DNA of 64,000 nucleotides from the NCBI GenBank assembly GCA_030057555.1, contig JASGUU010000064.1:26645-90644 (forward strand), read 5' to 3'. Position 1 is the stretch's first letter, and every line of letters begins with the position of its first letter. The position numbers were made by a program, and so were the translations under genes. Of the stretch, positions 24,857-33,972 are shown in pieces. The notes below the pieces were generated by a model. It did not search any database. It saw nothing but the letters and a program-made list of their open reading frames with translations, and was not told the origin of the DNA. This DNA is from Bacillota bacterium. Lineage in GTDB: Bacteria > Bacillota > Clostridia > Saccharofermentanales > Fastidiosipilaceae.

Positions 24857-26062
24857 CTACTGTTCTTCCAGCAGATCGCTCAGCATGAAGTCTACCTGAA
24901 CCAGCATTCTTGGCAGATGGAAAGGTCCTTTGAAGGTGGAGCCTTTGCAGGGCGGCATGGTGGGTTTGCCATCGCGGCGCAGGTAGCCGTACCACTCCCC
25001 GTACTCGGGATCGGACAGGCAGGTTTTGCAGTAGTCAAGAGTCTTGAAAAACCAGTCAAGATATTCCTGCTTCCGGGTGTCCCTGAAGAGCATGAGAGAG
25101 GAAATGAGGATTTCATTGTGAGGCCACCAGAGCTTCATGTCATGCTCATAATTCTCGGGAGGTTTGCCGCAGGCATCAATAAAGTAGAGAAGCCCGCCAT
25201 ATTCATGGTCCCAGCCTGCATTGATCGACCAGTTGAAAATCTCCTCGGACTTTCCGACCAGGTCGCTTCGGCCGGTTCTTCCGGCGTATTCCAGAATAAA
25301 CCAGACAGCCTCGATAACATGGCCGGGATTGATTAAGCGGCCTTCGGTGAAGCTGAGACGTGCCTCTCCGTCAGGCCCTACGTTCTCCAGAACACATGCA
25401 AGCTCGGGATGTGCGTGATAGGTGAAAATGTCATGGACACATGCAGCGGACCTTTTTTCGTACAGTTCCTGATGGGAGGGATCAACACTCTGCAGGACGG
25501 AGCAGAGATTCAGATAGATCATGGGCAGGCCGAGGCTGCGCCCGCTTCTGGTTGTGGGAATGGTTTTGGGGCCCAGACCAGTGGGGTCCGGCATGCCATG
25601 CCATAGATCCCAATACATGTTATAGGCTCTCAGAGCCCGGTCCAGATACGCTTTTTCACCGGTCAGGCCGTAATACTCGGCATTGGCCATGGAATAGAAG
25701 GCTTCGGAGAAAAAGTGACGACGTTGACGGAGAGGAAGCCCATCCTCCGTGACAGTGAAATACATCCTGTCCTGACACTCTCTGTTGATGCAGTACTTCT
25801 CCATGAAGTCAAGACAGCTTTTGCCGGCTTCATGCCATTCGGGCTTTGTTCCGTAGGTTTTGCACAGCCAGGCAAAGATCCAGGCCGCTCGGCCCTGCAT
25901 CCAGACACTTTTGTCGGTGGAAAAAACATCGCCCCTGCGGTCGAGGCAGGTATAGATGCCGCCATGCTCTTTATCCAGACCATTGTCCAGCCAGAACGTA
26001 ATACAGGAGTCCAGTTCGGATCGAATCCATTTCTGCGCTTCAAGCATTTCTTCTCTGTCCAT
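24857..26062 (-). CDS. AGE family epimerase/isomerase (401 aa)
   Basis: Member of the N-acylglucosamine 2-epimerase/renin-binding-protein superfamily, an (alpha/alpha)6 barrel acting on free sugars. Visible family blocks are HGGIYTCLDRRGDV, VWMQGRAAWIFAWL, HFFSEAFYSMANAEYY, NPGHVIEAVWFILE, GWDHEYGGLLYFIDACG, LWWPHNEILISSLM and FHLPRMLVQV. The conserved histidines and the RxxW-type entrance are present, so it is probably active on a mannose- or N-acetylhexosamine-type sugar; which one cannot be read. The start at 26062 is set by GGAGGG 4 bp before it; an upstream in-frame ATG (26074) overlaps that site. Likely cotranscribed with the S41 gene. Confidence 0.87.
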   Translation of the reverse strand: MDREEMLEAQKWIRSELDSCITFWLDNGLDKEHGGIYTCLDRRGDVFSTDKSVWMQGRAAWIFAWLCKTYGTKPEWHEAGKSCLDFMEKYCINRECQDRMYFTVTEDGLPLRQRRHFFSEAFYSMANAEYYGLTGEKAYLDRALRAYNMYWDLWHGMPDPTGLGPKTIPTTRSGRSLGLPMIYLNLCSVLQSVDPSHQELYEKRSAACVHDIFTYHAHPELACVLENVGPDGEARLSFTEGRLINPGHVIEAVWFILEYAGRTGRSDLVGKSEEIFNWSINAGWDHEYGGLLYFIDACGKPPENYEHDMKLWWPHNEILISSLMLFRDTRKQEYLDWFFKTLDYCKTCLSDPEYGEWYGYLRRDGKPTMPPCKGSTFKGPFHLPRMLVQVDFMLSDLLEEQ

Positions 26063-26423
26063 AAAGCCCTCCATTGGCTCATGGTATCAGTTTCATAAGC
26101 GGAATTGGCAGCGAAATGCCCCTGACTCGTCAAGTATCTACGGATCGGACTGCCGGGAATTCGCCCAGGTCCGGAGAGTCTGGTCCCGTATGCGTCTGAA
26201 GTACCCGATAGAAACCCGGGACACGGGATTCAAAGCCGGACGGAGCTGCAGCACCGGCGCCGAAAGCCTGTCCGGCCGACAGACCGAGTCTCATGCGGGC
26301 GCGGTGTGCCCGTTTCGAGGCAGGTCAGCCGGGGATCGCCAGGCAGCAGGCGAGGTCACCAGCTGGCCCCTGGCCGGTCTCCTGTTTCATCGACCGGACT
26401 CCGGGCCCTGCCCCCGGCTGTGT
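26063..26423. other. Intergenic region without a supportable gene
   Basis: About 360 bp of GC-rich sequence upstream of the epimerase gene and downstream of the SGNH hydrolase gene, both on the minus strand. No conserved motif or strong hairpin seen. Confidence 0.45.
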
Positions 26424-27188
26424 CTAGGCCAGCGGCTGGTACAGCGGACCGTCGGAGCCGGTTTCCAGCAGTTCCCGCAGGAAACTGCCGACTCGTTCGC
26501 CCATCATGCGATAGCCGCGCTCCGTTGGATGGATGCCATCCTCTCCGATGAGGTCGGGAAAGTCGCGCGCCGCCAGGAAGTCCTGACGCACATCCACGAG
26601 CGGAACCTGGAAGGCGCGCGAGATGCGCTCCACGGCATTGGAGTAGAGTTCCTGGAAGCGGTAGATTCTGGCGATGTCCCCGAGCCATTCACGGATCGCG
26701 TTCCCGTCATGGCCGCGGCCGACGATGGTCCGGAAGTAGCGGAGCGGATCGATCGGCGGCAGATTGAGAATAATCGGCTGGATTCCGACCTGGCGCAGAC
26801 GGTCAATCAGCTGACCGTACTGCATCTGGAACGAATTCAGCGGCGTATTTGGCAGGTGCTCGCCTGTCGGATCGGCGGCGATGGCACCCCAGTCGAAGTC
26901 ACAGTCGTTGCCCCCGTATTCGAGCAGCATCTGCGCCGGCCGCTCACCGCGGGCCAGCAGCTTTTCGATCTGCTGGCGGCCACGGGCGATGGTGTAGCCG
27001 AAATGCGAGCGGTTGACCACCTCGACCGTGTCGCCCAGGCTCGCAGCATCTACCAGAGCCTCCTGGCGAATACGGTAGCGCTTGGTCTGGCTGTCGAGAA
27101 AGACACCGCGTCCGATGGAATCGCCGATAATATAGATGAGGCGGCGGATAACGCCCGGAGAATGATCCAGTTGTATATTTTCCGACAT
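26424..27188 (-). CDS. SGNH/GDSL hydrolase (254 aa)
   Basis: A cytoplasmic esterase-type hydrolase. The four SGNH blocks are readable: nucleophile GDS (residues 22-24 in IYIIGDSIGRG), the Gly block near HFGYTIARG, GGNDCD around residue 93, and DGIHPTERGYRMMG with the catalytic Asp and His near the C-terminus. No signal peptide is present. GAGGA lies 7 bp before the ATG. It is divergent from the DUF1836 regulator, with a perfect inverted repeat between them, so it is a likely target of that regulator. Substrate unknown; short-chain acyl or acetylated sugar is typical. Confidence 0.87.
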   Translation of the reverse strand: MSENIQLDHSPGVIRRLIYIIGDSIGRGVFLDSQTKRYRIRQEALVDAASLGDTVEVVNRSHFGYTIARGRQQIEKLLARGERPAQMLLEYGGNDCDFDWGAIAADPTGEHLPNTPLNSFQMQYGQLIDRLRQVGIQPIILNLPPIDPLRYFRTIVGRGHDGNAIREWLGDIARIYRFQELYSNAVERISRAFQVPLVDVRQDFLAARDFPDLIGEDGIHPTERGYRMMGERVGSFLRELLETGSDGPLYQPLA

Positions 27189-27213
27189 TCTGTTATCCTC
27201 AACTTCATTCGTT

Positions 27214-27240
27214 ATAATCTAGTTTCAAAAACTAGATTAT
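27214..27240. promoter_or_regulatory. Perfect 12-bp inverted repeat, candidate operator
   Basis: ATAATCTAGTTT and AAACTAGATTAT are separated by CAA, in the 153-bp divergent gap between the SGNH hydrolase and DUF1836 genes. The AT-rich arms contain a -10-like TATAAT (27213-27218), so a bound protein would block transcription. The DUF1836 protein encoded beside it is the obvious candidate binder. Confidence 0.7.
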
Positions 27241-27341
27241 CCGTTTTTGCCCTCACTGTCAAGGTCAAATATTAGGCCTGCGTTACAATACGGAAAGCAA
27301 TAAAATACCATCATGTCAATGATCAGCAAGGAGCCAGTTCC

Positions 27342-27923
27342 ATGAATTTATATGACGCCCCCTGCACCATTCTGAGCTGGGCGGATCTGCCGCGAATTGA
27401 TCTTTACCTCGATCAGCTGCTGACGCTGACCGAGGAGCAGCTCGAACCGCTGAACACCACCGGCGAGCGCCTGCTGACCTCTTCCATGATCAACAACTAT
27501 GTCAAGCAGAAGCTGCTGCCTCCGCCCACGAAAAAGCGCTATACCCGTGACCAGCACTCACGCCTGATCATCATCGCCCTGCTGAAGAACGTCCTCAGCA
27601 TCGCCGATATCCAGTTTCTGCTGGAGCGTCTCGACGAGATCCCCGGCATGACGCCGGAGAAACTGCACAACCGCTTCCTGATCGGAATCGAGGTGGCGTT
27701 CTCGCGCATCGCTGCGGCCACCTGGCAGCCGAGCGAAGAGAGCCCCACACGGCCTGTCATCCACGAGGAGCTGCTCGGGGACGATCCTCAGGCTGGCGTC
27801 GACGCCGACATGCTCGAGGCCTTTGACCTCGCCATCACAGCCTGGGCCTGTCGCCTCGCGACGCTGCGCCGCCTGGCCGGCGGCTCGCAGCTGCGGACGA
27901 CAAAGGCGAAGTCGAACACTTGA
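27342..27923 (+). CDS. DUF1836 domain regulator (193 aa)
   Basis: A MerR-like DNA-binding protein of the DUF1836 family. The N-terminal half has the winged-helix pattern (SSMINNYVKQKLLPPPTKKRYTRDQHSRLIIIALLKNVLSIADI around residues 50-90). The C-terminal part is helical. It has no Cys-based metal site. The start follows AAGGAGCC. It is divergent from the SGNH hydrolase with the palindrome at 27214-27240 between, which suggests autoregulation and control of the hydrolase. Confidence 0.85.
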   Translation: MNLYDAPCTILSWADLPRIDLYLDQLLTLTEEQLEPLNTTGERLLTSSMINNYVKQKLLPPPTKKRYTRDQHSRLIIIALLKNVLSIADIQFLLERLDEIPGMTPEKLHNRFLIGIEVAFSRIAAATWQPSEESPTRPVIHEELLGDDPQAGVDADMLEAFDLAITAWACRLATLRRLAGGSQLRTTKAKSNT

Positions 27924-28027
27924 ATCTCCCGCCCGGCAGGACTTTTCATGTTCCTGACCGAGATGTATCAGCAGGCTTCTGTCAGGGGCGAACCTCGGAC
28001 GCCGGGGCTGCGTTGTGCTGCCAGCCT

Positions 28028-28416
28028 GCAGGTCCGGCTGAGAGAGACAAAGCCGGAAGTGAGCGCTGGCGGGCGCTGCCGTGCCTGTTGCATAAAGGGC
28101 TGGTGAGCAGAATTTCAACTTGTACACGGACCACCGTGCATAAGCTGGAATTCTGAGCCGGAAACCACCACTCGCAGCGTATTTTGCAGCAATTATTCAG
28201 GTTGTGCGCACCGGGGCGTGTACAGGCCGCTTTTTTGCTCACTGCATACTGTACCCAGGTCAAAAATGCTGTTTTCCACGAGCAAAGGAGCAGGCTGCGG
28301 CGGCCGAAGGGAACGGGCGGCGCCCCAAAGCCCATAACAGCAAAACCGACCAGTCATCCACCCCGGTGAGAACGGCCGGGACGCACGGCTGCCAGGCGTC
28401 TCAGCCGTCTGTTGTT
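28028..28416 (+). repeat. ~400-bp dispersed repeat, copy B
   Basis: Fills the convergent gap between the DUF1836 and folT genes. It is closest to copy C: both begin CAGGTCCGGCTGAGAG and share AGACAAAGCCGGAAGTGAGCG, TTGTACACGGACCACCGTGC and GCTTTTTTGCTCACTGCAT. The kept hairpin at 28203-28224 has two A-T pairs of the other copies changed to G-T, so pairing survives. A second hairpin (TGTACACGG-ACCA-CCGTGCATA) lies near 28121-28143. Similarity runs to about 28440, into the last codons of folT. Confidence 0.88.
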
Positions 28417-29055
28417 CTAGAGCCCGGAACGCCGCGCCTGGCGGCGGGACTCGCCCAGCCTGCAGCTCAGCGCGACCCCGGGCAGCGGCAGCTGCTCGAA
28501 GACACGCAGCACCAGCGCCAGTACGGCGCCGTTCAGCAGGCTGCGTACGGCAACAGGAACGAGACGCAGGGCAAAGAGCGTCGACCATGGCGTGCCCAGC
28601 AGACCGCTGAGCCAGAAGGTGCTGAGGAACTGTGCCACGGCCCAGTCTCCGGCCACGGTGGCCAGCAGCAGGACGAGTATCAGACCCCGGTCTTTCCCGC
28701 GTTCGGCGGCCTGGCCCCGCCGGGCGATCCCGCTGCGCAGAACCGTCACCGCGAGACCCGGCAGCACACCAACGAGGACGCTGGAGAGAGTGAAACCCGG
28801 GTGGAAGGCGCCCTGCGGGAGGGCAATCGCGCCGACGAGATCCGCAGCGAGGCCGACCAGGCCGCCGTAGCCGGGGCCGAGCAGCAGGCCGGCGAGCTGG
28901 ATCGGTACATGGCCGAGCTCGGGACGAAACGCGCCGCCGATTACGATCACGCTCAAAAGGCGTGTCAGAATGACACTGAGCGCCACAAAGAGGGCGGCGA
29001 GGGCGAGTCGGTAGACGGGCCGCCGCTCGGGCGGCCGGTTGAAACTGGCCGACAT
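28417..29055 (-). CDS. folT: ECF transporter S component, folate (FolT-like)
   Basis: The substrate-binding membrane subunit of an energy-coupling-factor importer. The 212-aa protein has about five to six hydrophobic segments (LALAALFVALSVILTRLL; LAGLLLGPGYGGLVGLAADLVGAI; LSSVLVGVLPGLAVTVL; LILVLLLATVAGDWAVAQFL; LLNGAVLALVLRVF) and the GHVPIQLAGLLLGP pattern of FolT/QueT-type S components. Folate is assigned because a tetrahydrofolate riboswitch lies directly upstream. The start at 29055 has AAGGAGG before it. The shared EcfA/EcfT module is not in this window. The 3' end abuts dispersed repeat B. Confidence 0.9.
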   Translation of the reverse strand: MSASFNRPPERRPVYRLALAALFVALSVILTRLLSVIVIGGAFRPELGHVPIQLAGLLLGPGYGGLVGLAADLVGAIALPQGAFHPGFTLSSVLVGVLPGLAVTVLRSGIARRGQAAERGKDRGLILVLLLATVAGDWAVAQFLSTFWLSGLLGTPWSTLFALRLVPVAVRSLLNGAVLALVLRVFEQLPLPGVALSCRLGESRRQARRSGL

Positions 29056-29133
29056 GTTCCGGAACCTCCTTCCCGCAGTTAACGCGAGCAGGAGACCGGA
29101 GCCCGGATGCGGGGCGCGGCAACCAGCGGCGTT

Positions 29134-29235
29134 GACAGCGGACGCGACGAGCCACCGCGGCCTCCTGTCCGGCAGGCCTTCGTCCGAAACCGACTTCCCA
29201 TGTCCCGGCACTTGACGCGACTCGTCTACTCTGTC
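29134..29235 (-). promoter_or_regulatory. Tetrahydrofolate (THF) riboswitch
   Basis: Read on the minus strand, GACAGAGTAGACGAGTCGCG opens the element, followed by TCAAGTG, a GGGA-containing arm, and a closing CCGCGGTGGCTCGTC ... CTGTC. These pair as expected: GACAG/CTGTC for P1 and ACGAG/CTCGT for P2. The conserved AGAGTAGA and GCGTCAAGTG match the THF class. It sits 78 bp before folT, in keeping with translational control by folate level. Confidence 0.9.
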
Positions 29236-29251
29236 GTTTGTAGTCCCCATA

Positions 29252-29280
29252 ATCTTAGCACGTTCCGGCCAAAGATGGAA
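29252..29280 (-). promoter_or_regulatory. folT promoter (extended -10)
   Basis: On the minus strand TTCCAT (29275-29280) and TAAGAT (29252-29257) are 17 bp apart, and TG one base before the -10 makes it an extended -10. Transcription would start just before the riboswitch. Confidence 0.6.
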
Positions 29281-29302
29281 AACGGCTGCCCGGGCGGGGG
29301 TG

Positions 29303-29330
29303 TTGCCGCTTTTGCGTGCATCGCTAAACT
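29303..29330 (+). promoter_or_regulatory. Promoter of the two-component operon
   Basis: TTGCCG (29303-29308) and TAAACT (29325-29330) with 16-bp spacing, about 63 bp before the response regulator start. Confidence 0.55.
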
Positions 29331-29392
29331 TAAGGGATGCTAAAGAACTTTCTCCTCACGATCCGTTACTCTGTCACCCGGAGGACATTCCC

Positions 29393-30132
<740 letters not shown>

Positions 30133-30136
<4 letters not shown>

Positions 30137-32730
30137 AAAGCAATACCACCTTCAAAACCTTCATCAGCCTCCTCGTGGCGACGCTGACCACCCTCGCCAT
30201 CTTTTCGGGCCTCCTGCTGGCCGCGAGCTTCCTCCTCCTCAATGACAGTCCCACCTGGGAACAGTCGGTTTTGTTTCAGAACGAAGTCGATCGGCAGCTT
30301 GTCAGCGCACTGTCGCAGGCCGAAACATACGATGACCTCATGGCGAACTATGTGGGTGAGCAGCCCTTTGAAGCACTGGAAAAGGACCGGCGTCACCTGG
30401 ACAGCGAAATCAGCCTGCTCGAGAGGCGGGTGGAGGTGCTGCTGAGTACGTCTGGCAGAAACGACCGGCTCTATCACACGCCGGACTCGACGGCCTGGTC
30501 AGAAGAGCCCATCATGACAGAGCGTTATGGCGACTTCTGGGTCGAGGAATTCGAGGAGGAGTTCGAGGCGCCGTACATGGACAGCCAGCTGGACCTCGAT
30601 CGCACTCAGGAGGTAATGGGACGCGAACTGGATAAGCTTGAGACCGAGCTGGCCGCTCTGCTGAATCGCCGCTCTGCCATCTCCCGCCTGCAGTGGGAGG
30701 GTGTGAATTCCGCCTGGGACTTCATCCTGCTGCGCGAAAACGATGCTCTGACCAACTGCCGCGATCTGCTGCCTCCTGACTCACCGCTGTCACTGCATTC
30801 GATCAGTCTGGAACAGGGACAGGCGGCGATGGCAGAACAGTATTACAACTACAGTCTCGGCGACGGGATGCTGTACTGGAACGAGAACATGATCCGGACA
30901 CAGTCCAGAATGGCTCCGGTCGATGTGAAGGGCTTTGCCTTTACGCCCAGAATCTACTTCAACATCGATGGTTTCAGCGGTGCCTGGCTCGTCTGGCATG
31001 CCCTGCACGGGAAGTTTCTCCCCCTCCTGATCACCGCGGTTGTGAGTGCCATCAGTGCCATTCTACTCATGGTCTGGCTGTTCTCGTCAAGCGGCTATAC
31101 AGGCGACAGCGCGGCAGACGGCAGCCGGACAATTCGCCTCAAGCTCGCGTGGTTTGACTACATCCCCTTCGATCTGCTGCTTTTCCTCTTTCCCGTTCTC
31201 CCCCTGCTGGCGCTTAGCGGCTCTCAGATTCTCTGGCACTTCTCGACCCGGCTGATACCCTTCGAAACCGCGAATGTTTCGACCCTCTCTCAGATCTACG
31301 ATGAGACGACGGCCGACGAGCTGCTGCGGCGCTTCGGGACACTCGCCTTTTTCGTGCTGTTCATCGCGGTGCTCATGTTCGGCATCCTGCTGCTGAGTCT
31401 GATCCGCCGCTTAAAGCTGCACCGTTTCCTGCGCACCACCATCTGCGGCGCTCTGATACTGCTGCTCATCCGTGGCATCCGTGCCGGCTGGCGGGCCCTT
31501 GGCTCTCTCGCCACCCGTCCCCGCCTGCTGCTGGTTGCCGTTGTCTGGATCTTCTCGGTCCCGATTGCGATCCTCATTCTCGCAGCCGGGCACAGCTCCT
31601 TCTTCATGCCGGTGCTGCTCTACGTTCTGGCCGGCTTCCTGCTCCTGCTCCACCTCTACCGCCGGCAGCTCGACAATCGTGACCATTTCGCGGCCAGCAC
31701 CTCCGCCCTCGCAGCCGGCGACATCGAGGTTCAGATGAAGGCACCGGGCATGCCGGTCTGGGATGACATCGCGCGCAATCTCGACTCCATCGGAGCCGGT
31801 GTGCGTCAGGCTGTCGAGGAACGCATGCAAAGCGAGCGCCTCAAGACCGAACTCATCACCAATGTCTCACACGATCTGAAGACGCCCCTGACCTCGATCA
31901 TCAACTACATTGATCTTCTGCACCGGCCCGGTCTGAGCGAGGCGGAACGCGCCGACTGCCTCGCCGTACTGACTCAGAAATCACAGCAGCTCAAGCGTCT
32001 GACCGAGGACCTCGTTGAAGCCTCGAAGGCCAGCTCCGGCGCCCTCCAGATCCAGCTGGAAACCGTTGACATCGTCGAACTGCTGCAGCAGGCCGCCGGC
32101 GAATACCAGGAGCGGATGCAGCAGCGGCAGCTGGCACTGATCCTGCACCTGCCGTCAGGACTGCAGGCCTTCGAGGTGCAAAGCGACAGCCGCCATCTCT
32201 GGCGCGTTCTGGAGAACATTCTCGGCAACGCCGCGAAGTATGCCCTCCCGGGTTCACGGGTTCATGTCAGCCTGCTGCCGGAGGCAGAAGGCTGGTCGAT
32301 CCGGATCCGCAACGTCTCCGAACAGCCCATCGACCTCTCGACGGATGAGCTGATGGAGCGCTTCGTCCGCGGTGACCGCTCGCGCTCATCAGAAGGTTCG
32401 GGACTCGGACTCGCCATCGCGCGCGGGCTCACCGAACGCCTCGGCGGGGAGCTGGCTCTCGCAGTCGAGCAGGACCTGTTTTCGGTCACCCTCCGCTTCC
32501 CCGGCGGGGACGGCGGGGCGGTCATGAGGCCTGCAGCTGCGACCGCCCCGGGCACGGATGCCGGGCAGGACCCCGGAGCCACGGGTGCCGGGGCAGCTGG
32601 TGCCGGGCCAGTTGATGCCGGGGCGGAGCCGCCGCCCGCTGCCGCTGGTGGGACAGCTGCAGGGACAGGCGAAGCGGCCGCCGCGGCCGGCAGAGCACAG
32701 GCTGCTGACGACGGCTGGTCCGGGCTTTGA
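30133..32730 (+). CDS. Sensor histidine kinase with large N-terminal sensor and low-complexity tail (865 aa)
   Basis: Membrane sensor partner of the upstream regulator. One N-terminal helix (about 8-36) precedes a ~250-residue, probably extracytoplasmic, acidic coiled-coil-rich region. Then come about five membrane helices (about 296-520). HisKA carries His580 in NVSHDLKTPLTSIINY, and HATPase_c shows the N box (ENILGNAAKYA) and G2 box (GSGLGLAIARGL). After the ATPase domain the last ~75 residues are Ala/Gly/Pro only in large part (GATGAGAAGAGPVDAGAEPPP). That tail is unusual for the family and is encoded by imperfect short GC repeats next to dispersed repeat C. Signal unknown. Confidence 0.92.
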
Positions 32731-32770
32731 TTTCTCCGCGCTCTGGCCCGGACGGGGCTCCGGCGGGCAG

Positions 32771-33190
32771 CCGTCGGGGTGTTCCGGGCCATGCAACCGG
32801 AGATGGCCAAGATGCCTGACAGCAGTGCGTCCAGGCCGTTCTCAACGGGGTGTATCGCGGAACTCCGGATGACTGGCCGGTTTCACCTGGTAAGCGGCTT
32901 TGGGGTACCGCCCGCTCCTTTCGGCCGCCGCAGCCTGCTCCTTTGCCCGTAGAAAACAGCATTTTTGACCTGGGTACAGTATGCAGTGAGCAAAAAAGCA
33001 ACCTGTACACGTCCCGGTGTACACAACCTGAATAATTGCAACAAAATTCGCTGCGAGTGGTGGTTTCAGGCTCAGAATTACAGCTTATGCACGGTGGTCC
33101 GTGTACAAGTTGAAATTATGCTCACCAACCCTTTATGCAGCAGGCACGGCAGCGCTCACTTCCGGCTTTGTCTCTCTCAGCCGGACCTGA
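32771..33190 (-). repeat. ~400-bp dispersed repeat, copy C (inverted)
   Basis: Reverse complement of the element seen at 28028 and 22978. It occupies almost all of the gap between the kinase gene and mntP. The kept hairpin is perfect here (TGTACAC-GTCCCG-GTGTACA, 33004-33023). Frame-shifting indels between copies argue against a protein product. Its outer edge reaches the mntP promoter. Confidence 0.88.
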
Positions 33191-33197
33191 GGCCAGA

Positions 33198-33225
33198 TTC
33201 AGGATCTGTCACATGGTGGTATACT
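33198..33225 (+). promoter_or_regulatory. mntP promoter giving a nearly leaderless mRNA
   Basis: TTCAGG (33198-33203) and TATACT (33220-33225) with 16-bp spacing. The ATG is at 33233, so the transcript would begin at or within a base or two of the start codon, consistent with the lack of a ribosome binding site. Confidence 0.5.
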
Positions 33226-33232
33226 CGGGCGC

Positions 33233-33802
33233 ATGGATCTCGTGAGCATGATCGCGGTCAGCATCGGGCTGGCCATGGACGCCTTTGCGGTGGCGATTGC
33301 GAACGGTATGCAGGCACCGCGTCTGCGGCTGGCGGATGTGCTGCGCGTAGGTCTGTGTTTTGGCTTTTTTCAGGGTTTGATGACCACAGTGGGCTTTCTC
33401 CTCGGCCATGGTTTCTGCCGGCTGATTCAGAGTTTCGATCATTGGATCGCCTTCGCTCTGCTGGCGGCGATCGGCGGAAAAATGCTCTACGATGCCATTC
33501 GCGGCGAGGAGGCCGCTGAGATCGCAGATGCGCTCAACCACCTGCCGACACTTCTTTCCCAGGGCGTTGCCACCAGCATTGATGCCCTCGCGGTCGGTGT
33601 ATCCTTCTCGCTGCTCCATGTCGAACTGGCTCCGCTGGCCCTCTCCATCGCCGTGGTGGCGGCACTCGCCGGCGGCCTCGGCGTTGTCATCGGACAGCGG
33701 CTGGGACTGGTACTGCAGCGCGCCGCCACCGTCATCGGTGGTCTCGTCCTCATTGCGATCGGACTGCGCATCCTGATCTCACACCTCGCGACAGGGATCT
33801 AG
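33233..33802 (+). CDS. mntP: Manganese efflux pump MntP-like
   Basis: Exports Mn2+ from the cytoplasm. The 189-aa length and six hydrophobic segments match MntP. The two family repeats are clear: SIGLAMDAFAVAIANG near residues 9-24 and QGVATSIDALAVGVSFSLL near 110-128, each with the conserved Asp of the metal path. No ribosome binding site precedes the ATG. No yybP-ykoY riboswitch is possible in the short leader, although that element is common for this family. An 18-bp tandem duplication (CTCGCGACAGGGATCTAG / CTCGTGACAGGGATCTAG) covers the stop codon. Confidence 0.92.
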   Translation: MDLVSMIAVSIGLAMDAFAVAIANGMQAPRLRLADVLRVGLCFGFFQGLMTTVGFLLGHGFCRLIQSFDHWIAFALLAAIGGKMLYDAIRGEEAAEIADALNHLPTLLSQGVATSIDALAVGVSFSLLHVELAPLALSIAVVAALAGGLGVVIGQRLGLVLQRAATVIGGLVLIAIGLRILISHLATGI

Positions 33803-33909
33803 CTCGTGACAGGGATCTAGTCTGTTAGTTTTCTGACTCAATTGTGACGCCTTCCAGCTTTTGCTTACGAATATGCGTCCGGCTTACGGACTGCCGGACC
33901 AGATCATGC

Positions 33910-33952
33910 TATGATGGCTGGAGCATCGCCGTTTGAGAAGTGTCTCAAGCGG
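33910..33952 (+). promoter_or_regulatory. Extended -10 promoter and leader hairpin of the ABC transporter operon
   Basis: TGCTATGAT (-10 at 33910-33915) is followed by a 10-bp stem (CCGTTTGAGA / TCTCAAGCGG, loop AGTG, 33929-33952) that ends shortly before the GGAGGAAA ribosome binding site. The hairpin could affect translation or mRNA stability. No T-box or known riboswitch features are visible. Confidence 0.5.
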
Positions 33953-33972
33953 CCTATTTCGGAGGAAACCAA

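Noticed and set aside
32965..33519. Cys/Trp-rich peptide open frames inside the ~400-bp repeats (also at 27982-28335 and 23046-23231)
   Set aside because: The peptides look alike only because the DNA does. Copy A has a frame change and early stop relative to B and C, and no ribosome binding site is present.
33803..33972. T-box leader for the ABC transporter
   Set aside because: No T-box bulge sequence or specifier stem is visible; only one 10-bp hairpin is present.
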